A stretch of DNA of 64,000 bases from Sporosarcina psychrophila (GTDB taxonomy: Bacteria; Bacillota; Bacilli; Bacillales_A; Planococcaceae), in the NCBI RefSeq assembly GCF_001590685.1, contig NZ_CP014616.1, positions 1,301,001-1,365,000 on the forward strand, in the 5' to 3' direction. Under the pieces are notes generated by a model. It was given only the letters and a program-made list of their open reading frames with translations, searched no databases and was not told the origin of the DNA. Both the position numbers and the translations under genes were made by a program. Shown here piece after piece: positions 26,964 to 34,638 of the stretch. Position 1 is the first letter of the stretch, and each line of letters starts with the position of its first letter.

Positions 26964-27668
26964 ATGAAACCAGTTATTGGTATAACGACAGATGTTCAGC
27001 AAGATGGGGAAAATATATTAAAAAACACATATGTACAGGCAGTTATCCGAGCGGGTGGATTGCCGATGATTGTTCCGGTTGGGTTGGAGCAAGACGTTGA
27101 GCAACTGATCGAAATGTTTGATGGCCTTTTATTATCTGGAGGAAATGATATCAATCCGATGTTGTTTAATGAAGAACCGCATGAGTATCTCGGAGTAGTC
27201 TCACCAAGCAGGGATTCAAGCGAACTTGAACTTGCGCGCAGAATGCTCAAAACAGGGAAACCGATTCTTGGCATTTGTAGAGGGCTTCAAGTATTGAATG
27301 TCGCAGTTGGTGGAACATTGTATCAAGATCTTTATAAACAAAACGACAGTCCAATTCTTCAACATATACAAAAGGCACCCAACACGCACTGTTCTCATTA
27401 TGTTCAACTGGATAAAGGAAGTTTGCTTGAATCGATTGCGGGGAGTGAACGCATTCAGGTGAATTCGTATCATCATCAATCGCTGAAGGAAGTACCGTCT
27501 GATTTCAAAGTTACTGCTGTAGCAAGCGATGGAATTGTAGAGGCAATTGAAAGCACGGATGAACAATTCGTATTAGGCGTTCAATGGCATCCTGAAGCAT
27601 TATCGGCAGCAGGGGATGCTGTTTCCTTGCGAATATTTGAAAGATTCATTAGTGAGTGTGCTAACTAG
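26964..27668 (+). CDS. Gamma-glutamyl-gamma-aminobutyrate hydrolase-like class I amidotransferase
   Basis: 234 residues of the peptidase C26 family. The catalytic Cys is in GICRGLQVLNVAVGG (about residues 103-117) and the His-Glu pair in GVQWHPEAL (about 207-215). LLSGGNDINP is characteristic of PuuD-type hydrolases, which split gamma-glutamyl-GABA in polyamine breakdown; no other putrescine genes are near, so the substrate is uncertain. ATG 26964 is better spaced from AAGGGGG than ATG 26958. Confidence 0.85.
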   Translation: MKPVIGITTDVQQDGENILKNTYVQAVIRAGGLPMIVPVGLEQDVEQLIEMFDGLLLSGGNDINPMLFNEEPHEYLGVVSPSRDSSELELARRMLKTGKPILGICRGLQVLNVAVGGTLYQDLYKQNDSPILQHIQKAPNTHCSHYVQLDKGSLLESIAGSERIQVNSYHHQSLKEVPSDFKVTAVASDGIVEAIESTDEQFVLGVQWHPEALSAAGDAVSLRIFERFISECAN

Positions 27669-27722
27669 GGAATTAAATAATGGCTAGTGATAGTAATCAA
27701 TCTTTAAACGAAAAAATGATTG

Positions 27723-27758
27723 AATAGAAAAAGCTGGGTTTGTTCAGCTTTTTCTATT
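27723..27758. terminator. Bidirectional terminator between convergent genes
   Basis: AATAGAAAAAGCTG pairs with CAGCTTTTTCTATT, giving A and T tracts on both sides. The stop codon of the minus-strand GDPD gene lies within the stem. Confidence 0.85.
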
Positions 27759-28469
27759 CAAATGAATCATCATTTTCTTTGGATAATCAGTAAATAGGGC
27801 GGTGACACCAATTTTCCTCAGTGCTTCTGCATACTTTACTTCATTAACAGTGAAGACACGAACAGCCACTCCGGTTTCTACCACTTTTCTCATAGATGGA
27901 CGAGCAGCGTATGGTAATGAGATATGGAGTGCATCGGCAGGAATAGTACGCATATAATCGAGCGGATCGACTAGTACTTCCATGAACAAGGCTGCAGTTT
28001 CAATGTGCGGTGCAATTTTTTTTACTGCCCGAATAGCTTCGTGATCGAATGATGAAATAACGACACGCGCATCGAGTTTCATCTTCTGAACCATTGCAAC
28101 AACTTTCCCCACCATTCCCTCGTAAGGAAATATATCCGATTTTAGTTCGATATTTAGATGGTGAGAAGTCTCGGAAAAAATTTCGAGTACTTCATACAGC
28201 GTCGGTATAAGTTCACCCCGGAATTCATCAGAAAACCAACTGCCAAAATCAAATGACCTTAACTCCGCAAGTGTCATGTCTTTCACGAAACCTTTGCCAT
28301 CTGATGTTCTAGCTATTGTTTCATCATGAATGACAACCAGTTCACCGTCTTTTGTCAAATGAACATCGAATTCTACGCCGTAAATAGGAAGCCTGGCAGC
28401 TTCATGGAAGGCGGCAAGTGAATTTTCTGGATGTGTTCCGGACGAACCGCGATGTGCGTAAATATCCAT
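27744..28469 (-). CDS. Glycerophosphodiester phosphodiesterase
   Basis: 241 residues of the GDPD TIM-barrel family, which hydrolyses glycerophosphodiesters to sn-glycerol 3-phosphate and an alcohol. The N-terminus has AHRGSSGTHPENSLAAF, then EFDVHLTKDGELVVIHDE, carrying the metal-binding and catalytic His/Glu/Asp residues. No signal peptide, so cytoplasmic (UgpQ-like). The frame is open from 28520, but ATG 28469 directly starts the conserved block with GGATGGTGG upstream. A possible -10 TATAAT lies near 28527; alternatively it is read from the structured transcript starting at 28842. Confidence 0.9.
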   Translation of the reverse strand: MDIYAHRGSSGTHPENSLAAFHEAARLPIYGVEFDVHLTKDGELVVIHDETIARTSDGKGFVKDMTLAELRSFDFGSWFSDEFRGELIPTLYEVLEIFSETSHHLNIELKSDIFPYEGMVGKVVAMVQKMKLDARVVISSFDHEAIRAVKKIAPHIETAALFMEVLVDPLDYMRTIPADALHISLPYAARPSMRKVVETGVAVRVFTVNEVKYAEALRKIGVTALFTDYPKKMMIHLNRKS

Positions 28470-28554
28470 TATTGTGACCACCATCCTTTTCATGCTATTG
28501 TAATATGTGTATAACAGCAACGCAATTATAAACCCGATTAGTAAATGAAATTGG

Positions 28555-28842
28555 AAAAGGGATGTCCTCGATTGAGGAACATCCCTTTGTTTTGTCAGGT
28601 AACACTATACTTTTGAATTTAATTTTTCATCCCGATTATTCGGGGAATAATTTCCATAGAAAGGATAAGCTTTCAGAGCCGCGGTCATTGTTCCACTGGG
28701 TGCTTTCTAACTTAAGCAACATAAACCCTGCCTACTTTTATGTCCTTGCGACCCTTTAGTCGCGCCAGTGTGAATAAGTATTCTCAAAAACAGTACGTAG
28801 AATGCCAGATATTCAAATCTTAAGCATTACCTTATTGTTAAC
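28555..28842 (-). ncRNA. Candidate small RNA or long structured leader, about 290 nt
   Basis: A near-consensus promoter on the minus strand starts a transcript that meets a hairpin (GGGATGTTCCTC pairing with GAGGACATCCC, then TTTT) at 28588-28555. No credible ORF exists in between. Smaller helices are visible: GCGAC/GTCGC near 28760, ACATAAA/TTTATGT near 28740-28718 and CCCCGA/TCGGGG-like pairing near 28636. It is either an independent small RNA or an attenuated leader of the GDPD gene 86 bases downstream. I could not match it to 6S, tmRNA, RNase P, SRP or any riboswitch class I know. Confidence 0.5.
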
Positions 28843-28848
28843 GGAACT

Positions 28849-28877
28849 ATCATACCATGTAGCACAAGAAGTGTCAA
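28849..28877 (-). promoter_or_regulatory. Strong SigA promoter
   Basis: TTGACA (28877-28872), 17-base spacer, TATGAT (28854-28849), reading into the candidate RNA. Confidence 0.8.
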
Positions 28878-28890
28878 GGAATCGGAAACC

Positions 28891-29448
28891 TTATTGCCAT
28901 TCATCCATTTGTTCTTCTTCTGCAATTACTTGCAAGTCGTCCGCGCTGATTGTGAGAACTTGATAATCGGAACGTTCCGCATGTTTTTCCGCGGACCTTT
29001 TAACAAATTTTGGAGAGCCATCATTTTCCTCATCGTAAACAATGAGTATTCCATCAGAATTGCGCATGAAGAACTTATCTTTTTCGATAAATTGCCACGG
29101 AGCTTCATAGGGTCTCTTCGTAAGACTCGTATGATAGTCTGCTTTAGCGATGAGAGAATGATACTTTTCCTTTTTCATATCGTTCCAATTTTTCTCCTGA
29201 TCTGTAAAGGGAGTAATAACGGCATATTTCAAATCGGTATATTCTTTTTTCAAATCAATTACGACCTCGGCTGCCCATGCTTCAATTCCTAGTTGACCGC
29301 TTATAATTACCCATTCCAACCCGTCGTCCAGTAAGGCGACTAGTCGTTTTTCTAATGCTTTTTTTATAAAACGGACGCCTGGATGCTTGTCATCGAATAT
29401 GCCGAGTTCATGGGGTTTATAACCCGTGACCACCAATCGTTTGAGAAT
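28891..29448 (-). CDS. ypsA: YpsA family protein (DUF1273)
   Basis: About 185 residues, SLOG/Rossmann-like. Blocks RLVVTGYKPHELGIF, GLEWVIISGQLGIEAWAAEV, AVITPFTDQEKNWN, LTKRPYEAPWQF and SDGILIVYDEENDGSPKF line up well with B. subtilis YpsA as I recall it, a protein linked to cell division. The start is unusual. Homology begins at codon 29445 (CTC), the only codons at the right distance from AAGGGGG are ATC 29451 and ATT 29448, and the in-frame TTG/ATG options lie far upstream without ribosome binding site. I annotate ATT 29448. In Bacillus the gene usually precedes gpsB; it does not here. Confidence 0.88.
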   Translation of the reverse strand: MLKRLVVTGYKPHELGIFDDKHPGVRFIKKALEKRLVALLDDGLEWVIISGQLGIEAWAAEVVIDLKKEYTDLKYAVITPFTDQEKNWNDMKKEKYHSLIAKADYHTSLTKRPYEAPWQFIEKDKFFMRNSDGILIVYDEENDGSPKFVKRSAEKHAERSDYQVLTISADDLQVIAEEEQMDEWQ

Positions 29449-29509
29449 GATGTCCGCCCCCTTCAAATGTATAATAAAAAAACCAGCTTCCAATGGAAAC
29501 CAGTTTCAT

Positions 29510-29740
29510 TTAAATTATTAAAATAACAGCCGCCTTTGCCGTATGGTCTTAGAAAGTTTTAAACCACCACTTCTCAAAGTGGGTGTTCGCAGAAACAATC
29601 CTGTATGCCCCAGTTATCGAAAGAACTGGGTATGCCATTCCTGTATCTAGGTAAAACTCCCGATTACAGCTTAAGGGTTAAAACTTAATATTTATACGCA
29701 CAACGCAGCTTGTAAATATAGTGTACATCATCGGCTTGAT
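29510..29740 (-). mobile_element. Possible end/guide-RNA region of an IS605/TnpB-type element
   Basis: Read on the minus strand, the block contains a perfect hairpin CCCAGTTCTTTCGATAACTGGG near 29626 (arms CCCAGTT/AACTGGG). It then runs GCATACAGGATTGTTTCTGC and ends with CCCACTTTGAGAAGTGGTGG near 29570. The terminal short hairpin preceded by ACACCC and followed by TTTAAA resembles right ends of IS605-family TnpB elements. A TnpB C-terminal fragment lies 200 bases away on the opposite strand, so these may be two rearranged remnants. Resemblance by eye only. Confidence 0.4.
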
Positions 29741-29816
29741 ATTTTCAAATGAAATTGTTGGAATCCATTAAGAAATATTTGAATGATTTCTGATCCATGC
29801 ACTGCAACAACGTTTA

Positions 29817-29888
29817 TGAACAAACTAAAAACACTTGTGACTTTAGCTGTGTGTATTCTTGGTTTTTATTATGGAATAAATATGTAGA
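29817..29888 (+). pseudogene. Short hydrophobic ORF, possible gene remnant
   Basis: ATG-initiated frame of 23 codons, MNKLKTLVTLAVCILGFYYG and three more residues, then TAG. It looks like the signal or anchor segment of a membrane protein cut short just before the SOS promoter. No clear ribosome binding site. Confidence 0.3.
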
Positions 29889-29892
29889 AACT

Positions 29893-29922
29893 ATATTAAA
29901 AAGAACGTTCGTTTGGTATAAT
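29893..29922 (+). promoter_or_regulatory. SOS (LexA/DinR) box within a promoter
   Basis: GAACGTTCGTTT at 29903-29914 fits the Bacillus LexA consensus GAACnnnnGTTY. It lies just upstream of a perfect -10 TATAAT (29917-29922), so bound LexA would cover the promoter. The next intact gene downstream is ydjM, a known LexA-regulated gene in B. subtilis. Confidence 0.7.
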
Positions 29923-29940
29923 GAAGATAGGGTTGAAAGG

Positions 29941-30168
29941 AGAAAAACCCGTTTTCAGTGGAAGACGAGTGTTCGAGAACTCTATAGAGCTGGAACTTAT
30001 ATCTTTATGAATAGCGATGTAAACGGAGCAGTAACTATTTTGCGCAAATGGACTCATACATACGCTTTAGTGGCCAAGAAGAGAATTAGAATGGTGGAAA
30101 TTTGGAAATTGAAACATATCGAATCTTTTTGCTTTAATGAAGATGAGTTCAAACTAGTTAAGAAATGA
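29941..30168 (+). pseudogene. Remnant of the C-terminal end of a TnpB transposon protein
   Basis: The frame gives VRELYRAGTYIFMNSDVNGA and continues VTILRKW, matching the last RuvC motif region of TnpB (typically R-G-L-x-R-x-x-G-x-x-I-N-A-D-V-N-G-A-x-N-I-L-R-K). Only about 75 codons remain and no zinc-finger Cys precede them. It lies between the SOS promoter and ydjM, hence in the 5' untranslated region of ydjM. Confidence 0.6.
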
Positions 30169-30193
30169 ATTTAGCTGAAAAAGGAGAATAAGC

Positions 30194-30673
30194 ATGACAG
30201 GGAAAACACACATCGTAGGCGGCATTGCAGCAAGTCTTGCTTATGCACAATTTACAAATCATGATCCGATTATAATGCTTGGAGCGGGGATAATTGGCGC
30301 GTTACTTCCTGACATTTGTCACAGTGGTAGTAAAATCGGAAGAAAATTTAAGTTGTTATCGAAACTTATCAATATGCTATTCGGTCATCGTACATTTACA
30401 CACAGTTTATTGTTCTTGGTGATTATCGCGACGTTAATGAATGCCTTTACTCCAAATGAGGCTGTGAAGGCAGGACTTTTAGCGGGGATGGTAAGTCATT
30501 ACATATTAGATATGGCGACGAAAAACGGAATCAAACTGCTTTTCCCACTTAGCATGACAGTTCGCTTTCCATTGACGACAAGAACCGGAAGCAAGGTAGA
30601 GAGCATCGTGTTCAGTCTTCTATCGCTTTTATCATTCTATTTTGGCTATGAAGCATTCAGTTATTATCTATAA
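30194..30673 (+). CDS. ydjM: YdjM-like membrane-bound metal-dependent hydrolase (DUF457)
   Basis: 159 residues with several membrane segments and the YdjM pattern of conserved His/Asp: KTHIVGG (His6), LLPDICHSGS, FGHRTFTHS (metal-binding His) and MVSHYILDMATKNG. In B. subtilis ydjM is induced by DNA damage through LexA; the SOS box 280 bases upstream fits. Activity of the family is not established. AAAGGAG precedes the ATG. The leader contains a TnpB remnant. Confidence 0.88.
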   Translation: MTGKTHIVGGIAASLAYAQFTNHDPIIMLGAGIIGALLPDICHSGSKIGRKFKLLSKLINMLFGHRTFTHSLLFLVIIATLMNAFTPNEAVKAGLLAGMVSHYILDMATKNGIKLLFPLSMTVRFPLTTRTGSKVESIVFSLLSLLSFYFGYEAFSYYL

Positions 30674-30751
30674 TTGAAGTTGGTTTAAAAAAAATGATGT
30701 TCTAGCTCGTTTTTTGTTAGAATGGAAAGGGTAAAAGAGAGGGAGAAAAAA

Positions 30752-31624
30752 ATGGCAATACAAAAATTTAGAAAAACGGTCTTATTTGAATATATACAGA
30801 TCATCTTTGGGGCTGCACTCGTTGGTCTAGCCTTCAATATTTTCCTTTTACCGTCCAGGCTAGCAGCAGGTGGCGTTTCAGGGATTAGTACAATATTATA
30901 TGAACTCTTCCAATTCAATCCAGCTTACGTTCAATGGCTCATTAATATTCCACTACTAATACTTGGGGTCTTGCTTGTCGGCAAGGAATTCAGTATGAAA
31001 ACGTTAGTTGGGACATTTTTTGTTCCGTTTGTCATCTGGCTCACAACGGACATAAAGCTTGCAGTAGAAAACCCATTATTAAGTGCGATTTACGGTGGGA
31101 TTATGCTTGGTGTAGGTCTCGGTATTGTATACAGGGCTAACGGTTCGACAGGTGGTACTGCTTTAATCGCTCAATTGGTTAAGAAATATACGGGCCTTTC
31201 GAGTGGTTTTTCACAGTTGCTTGTAGATGGATTAGTTGTAGTCACATCGGCATTTGTCTTTAACTTTGAACTTGCTCTTTACGCGATGATAGCAATTTAC
31301 GTTACGAGTAAGGTGATTGACTTTGTTCAGTTGCAAACGTCGCCGACCAAATTGGTTCTCATTATTACGGATAAAGAAGAGAAAGTCCAAGCCATTATAA
31401 AAAATGATATTAATCGCGGATTAACGAAGATTAAAACAATAGGCGGGTATTCCAATCAAGAAAAAACAATGATTTTATGTGTCGTTGAACAATCGGAAGC
31501 TGTCTACTTTAAAAAATTACTTCAAACACAAGAACCAACCTCATTTGTCATCTTCTTGAATGCGTCGGAGATACTTGGCCGCGGTTTTTCTAAAGCACAA
31601 TTTGATGAAGATAATATGAAATGA
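30752..31624 (+). CDS. YitT family membrane protein (DUF161 + DUF2179)
   Basis: 290 residues. Five or six transmembrane helices in the first 200 residues include LLPSRLAAGGVSGISTIL and GSTGGTALIAQL, both typical of YitT/YqfU/YvjA proteins. A cytoplasmic DUF2179 domain follows (about 205-285, starting KLVLIITDKEEKVQ). Function of the family is unknown. ATG 30752 has GAGAGGGAG upstream; the frame from 30722 is longer but that part is the ribosome binding region. Strong terminator follows. Confidence 0.92.
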   Translation: MAIQKFRKTVLFEYIQIIFGAALVGLAFNIFLLPSRLAAGGVSGISTILYELFQFNPAYVQWLINIPLLILGVLLVGKEFSMKTLVGTFFVPFVIWLTTDIKLAVENPLLSAIYGGIMLGVGLGIVYRANGSTGGTALIAQLVKKYTGLSSGFSQLLVDGLVVVTSAFVFNFELALYAMIAIYVTSKVIDFVQLQTSPTKLVLIITDKEEKVQAIIKNDINRGLTKIKTIGGYSNQEKTMILCVVEQSEAVYFKKLLQTQEPTSFVIFLNASEILGRGFSKAQFDEDNMK

Positions 31625-31632
31625 AATTGTTG

Positions 31633-31672
31633 AAAATGACCTGTTGCGAATAATTCGCAACAGGTCATTTTT
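31633..31672 (+). terminator. Rho-independent terminator
   Basis: AAAATGACCTGTTGCGAAT and its perfect inverse end in TTTTT. Confidence 0.92.
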
Positions 31673-31752
31673 GTTTATTATAAAGGTTTTTCTACCCCAT
31701 TTGTCGAAATAGACTGTATGTTGCAATCATTCAATTGATAGGGGGAATAGAA

Positions 31753-32199
31753 ATGACTTACAAAGTGGAGCAAGTTGAGGATTTAAAGGCAATTGATATC
31801 TCTCATTTAGTGAAAGAAAGCGAAACGGAAGGGTACCGATTTTTAACACGACTAGTCAATGATTATGAGGATGGAACAAATAGGTTCAACAAACCGGGTG
31901 AAGCATTGTTAGCTGTTCAAAATGATGAGGGTGAGGTAGTAGCGATAGGTGGAGTAAACCAATCACCTTTTTCCGAAGATACACAAGTTGCACGTTTGCA
32001 GCGATTTTATGTATTAGATGATGCTAGGCGGCAAGGTGTAGGATCTCTTTTACTGAAAGAAATTGTTGACCATTCACGCGATGCATTTAAAGAAGTGACA
32101 GTGCGGACAGAATCTTCAAAAGCAGATGCTTTTTATAGGGCAAACGGATTTGAACTGGATGACACTGCTTCTGAGACGACACATTTGATGAAGTTGTAA
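31753..32199 (+). CDS. GNAT family N-acetyltransferase
   Basis: 148 residues of the single-domain GNAT fold. The acetyl-CoA loop is LDDARRQGVGSLLLKEIVDH (about 93-112), preceded by ARLQRFYV and followed by ADAFYRANGFE. Substrate unknown. ATG 31753 has AGGGGGA upstream. Single gene with a hairpin after it. Confidence 0.88.
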   Translation: MTYKVEQVEDLKAIDISHLVKESETEGYRFLTRLVNDYEDGTNRFNKPGEALLAVQNDEGEVVAIGGVNQSPFSEDTQVARLQRFYVLDDARRQGVGSLLLKEIVDHSRDAFKEVTVRTESSKADAFYRANGFELDDTASETTHLMKL

Positions 32200-32235
32200 T
32201 TGAGGTATCCCTCAGTCTACTGGAATAAATTCAAT

Positions 32236-32277
32236 ACCAGGTGTAGAAATGATTCCGAATCATTTCTGCGCCTGGTT
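32236..32277 (+). terminator. Long hairpin, probable terminator
   Basis: ACCAGGTGTAGAAATGAT pairs with ATCATTTCTGCGCCTGGT (one mismatch or G-T). The T tract is weak (TTAACTTTC). Confidence 0.6.
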
Positions 32278-32344
32278 AACTTTCGTAGTGTTTGTATAGG
32301 GAAATATATCACCGGTATGTCACGGAAGAATTGAGGGATTTACT

Positions 32345-32914
32345 GTGGAGAAATGGAAAACGATTAAGTCAGAATATCACTTTAAAACTCCTTTTGGGAA
32401 TTTGAGGAAAGACACGTGTCAGCTTCCGAACGGGGCAATCATTGATGATTATTTTGTCCATGAGTATGAAGATTGGGTAAATGCCATTGTATTAACGGAA
32501 GATAAACGGGTCGTATTCGTAGAACAATACCGTCATCCTGGTCAAGGATTTTATTTAGAAATTCCTGCCGGGAAAATTGAAGAGGGAGAGTCACATGAGG
32601 AGGGGATTTTGAGGGAGTTACGAGAAGAGACGGGTTTTATTTCGACGACGAAACCGATAAAACTTGGTGAGTTTATAATAAATCCGGCTACTCAAACAAA
32701 TAGGATTGTTACCTTTCTAATTTTGGATGCATTCAAAGAATGTGAGCAGGAATTGGATGAAACTGAGGAGATTGAGGTGAAACTCATTTCTTTTGATTTA
32801 ATCGAAGAGATGATTCAAGAACAAAAAATTACACAACTTTTTTCAGTAAGTGCCTATTACCTGGCCAAGAATATATTGAATAAATCAATTGTCTTGACTT
32901 CAGAAAAGAGGTAA
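32345..32914 (+). CDS. NUDIX hydrolase (ADP-ribose pyrophosphatase-like)
   Basis: 189 residues. The Nudix box runs from GKIEEGESHEEG to LREETGF (about residues 79-101) with the Gx5Ex7REUxEExGU pattern complete. FVEQYRHPGQGFYLEIPAG before it is typical of ADP-ribose/ADP-sugar pyrophosphatases. Start is GTG 32345 with TTGAGGG seven bases upstream. The next gene begins four bases after its stop, so they form an operon. Confidence 0.88.
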   Translation: MEKWKTIKSEYHFKTPFGNLRKDTCQLPNGAIIDDYFVHEYEDWVNAIVLTEDKRVVFVEQYRHPGQGFYLEIPAGKIEEGESHEEGILRELREETGFISTTKPIKLGEFIINPATQTNRIVTFLILDAFKECEQELDETEEIEVKLISFDLIEEMIQEQKITQLFSVSAYYLAKNILNKSIVLTSEKR

Positions 32915-32918
32915 GTGT

Positions 32919-33458
32919 ATGAAAAGTAATAATCATGCTCTAATCATTGGCGGAACGGGTATGCTTGCCGAAGTTTGTCTTCATCTTGCACGTGAAGGTT
33001 ATTCTGTTTCTGTCATTGGGCGTACATTGTCGAAGTTTAAACGATTGCAAGTAGAAAGTTCGCCAAATTCTATATTCCCACTTATAGCTGATTATAATAC
33101 AGATGATGTATATGACGAAATTAAAAAAGCGATTCTGGAACGTGGCTCGTTTGATCTAATTATTAGCTGGACATCGAATTACAGTGTACTAGAGCGGATT
33201 TGTGAGATGAACCCAGGGGACACACCGTTTAGTCTGATCCATGTAAAGGGAAGTCGGCGGTATTTCGAAGATGAGCCTATCCGTATTCCAAGCAAGTGCA
33301 ACTATCGGAGAGTCTATTTAGGATTTGTAATGGAAGACAGTGGCTCACGTTGGCTTACACATGCTGAAATTGCGAACGGAGTTATTAAACAGATTGGGGC
33401 AGATGAAGAAATGGGGATAATAGGTCAAATCCATCCCTATGAAGCACGTCCGAAATGA
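32919..33458 (+). CDS. Short-chain dehydrogenase-like Rossmann protein
   Basis: 179 residues starting with the NAD(P) motif ALIIGGTGMLAEVCLHLAREG (glycine-rich loop at residues 10-16). It is shorter than typical SDRs and the YxxxK catalytic pair is not obvious, so it may be a binding protein or a specialised reductase. Co-transcribed with the upstream NUDIX gene. Confidence 0.8.
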   Translation: MKSNNHALIIGGTGMLAEVCLHLAREGYSVSVIGRTLSKFKRLQVESSPNSIFPLIADYNTDDVYDEIKKAILERGSFDLIISWTSNYSVLERICEMNPGDTPFSLIHVKGSRRYFEDEPIRIPSKCNYRRVYLGFVMEDSGSRWLTHAEIANGVIKQIGADEEMGIIGQIHPYEARPK

Positions 33459-33511
33459 TTTTTTGAAAAATGTTGACCTGTTGTTTCAGTACTGTTACAA
33501 CGTTGAAAGGG

Positions 33512-34042
33512 GTGAGTGAGATATTAATCCGAAAAGCAGAGGTAGAGGATGTAACAGGAATTGCAAAAGTCCATGTGGATAGTTGGAGGACGACATATAA
33601 AGGAATTGTGCCGGATCCTTTTTTAGATAACCTTTCTTACGAGCAACGCGAGCTGATTTGGAAAAAAGGGATAAAAGAAAATAACATATACATAGCAGAA
33701 AATGAAAATGGTCAAGTTATCGGATTTTCTACAGGTGGAAAAGAGCGCACCGGGAAATACGAGGCATTTACAGGGGAATTATATGCGATTTATATCTTGA
33801 GAGAATACCAAGGAAAAGGAATTGGTCGATTACTCGTTCAGTCTGTTGTGGATGATTTAAAAAATAAGAATTTGAACTCGATGCTTATATGGGCGATAGA
33901 AGAGAACCCGGCTTGCCGCTTCTATGAAATGTTAGGTGGAAAGAAGGTTGACACTGAAGAAATCGAAATTGCAGGAAAGAAGTTGAGTGAAGTTGCATAT
34001 GGATGGGATGATATAGCTAATTACAGGGGAAAAACGAAGTAA
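33512..34042 (+). CDS. GNAT family N-acetyltransferase
   Basis: About 176 residues. LIRKAEVEDVTGIAKVHVDS opens the fold, the acetyl-CoA loop is LREYQGKGIGRLLVQSVVDD, and NPACRFYEMLGG ends it; this resembles PhinothricinAT-like/RimI-like enzymes with unknown target. The start is uncertain: the frame is open from ATG 33470 without ribosome binding site, while AAAGGGG at 33506-33512 points to a start at GTG 33512 or shortly after. Confidence 0.82.
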   Translation: MSEILIRKAEVEDVTGIAKVHVDSWRTTYKGIVPDPFLDNLSYEQRELIWKKGIKENNIYIAENENGQVIGFSTGGKERTGKYEAFTGELYAIYILREYQGKGIGRLLVQSVVDDLKNKNLNSMLIWAIEENPACRFYEMLGGKKVDTEEIEIAGKKLSEVAYGWDDIANYRGKTK

Positions 34043-34123
34043 CAGATTAGTTCGGTCATTTATTGGGATTATTCATTTTTTGCAAACATCTTTTTAATTA
34101 TTTCAGGAGACAGGAGAAGTATA

Positions 34124-34603
34124 ATGGTGAAGTTAGAAGAAGCAATTCAGTTAAGAAGTGAAGGGGAATTTGAGAAGTCAAATGTCTTACTCTCAAAATT
34201 AGTATTGGAATGCCCAGAAGATGCACTAGTTAATTATCAATATGCATGGAGTTTCGATGTTCTTGGGTTAGAAGCAGATGCTGTACCTTATTACGAAAAA
34301 GCCATCCAATTAGGCCTAGATGATACAAATGCAATAGGCGCATTTATAGGATTAGGTAGTTCATATCGTGCGTTAGGCAAGTATGAAAAATCGCAAACAG
34401 TTTTGGAAAAAGGAATTGAAAACTTCCCGGAAAACAATGCAATGAAAACTTTCTATGCAATGACATTGTACAATGTTGGTGAACATCGTGAAGCCATGGA
34501 GATTTTACTAACCAGTCTAGCTTACACGACAAATGATAGTGAAATCTTATCATATAAAAGAGCAATTGAGTTCTATGCTGATAAACTCGACAAAACTTGG
34601 TAG
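34124..34603 (+). CDS. Tetratricopeptide repeat protein
   Basis: 159 residues, almost all helical, with about four TPR units: EAIQLRSEGEFEKSNVLLSK, ALVNYQYAWSFDVLG.., GAFIGLGSSYRALGKYEKSQ and AMKTFYAMTLYNVGEHREAM. TPR proteins scaffold protein contacts; no partner is suggested by the neighbours. ACAGGAG precedes the ATG. The long family A repeat begins 35 bases after the stop codon. Confidence 0.85.
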   Translation: MVKLEEAIQLRSEGEFEKSNVLLSKLVLECPEDALVNYQYAWSFDVLGLEADAVPYYEKAIQLGLDDTNAIGAFIGLGSSYRALGKYEKSQTVLEKGIENFPENNAMKTFYAMTLYNVGEHREAMEILLTSLAYTTNDSEILSYKRAIEFYADKLDKTW

Positions 34604-34638
34604 GTAGACTGCTATAAAATGGGGATGAAAATAATATC

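Noticed and set aside
28562-28759. 65-codon plus-strand ORF
   Set aside because: Starts within the terminator hairpin of the candidate RNA and has no ribosome binding site.
29510-29740. 6S RNA
   Set aside because: A GTGTTCGCAG stretch is reminiscent of 6S RNA, but there is no closing stem between the ends and the hairpin order fits an IS605-type end better.
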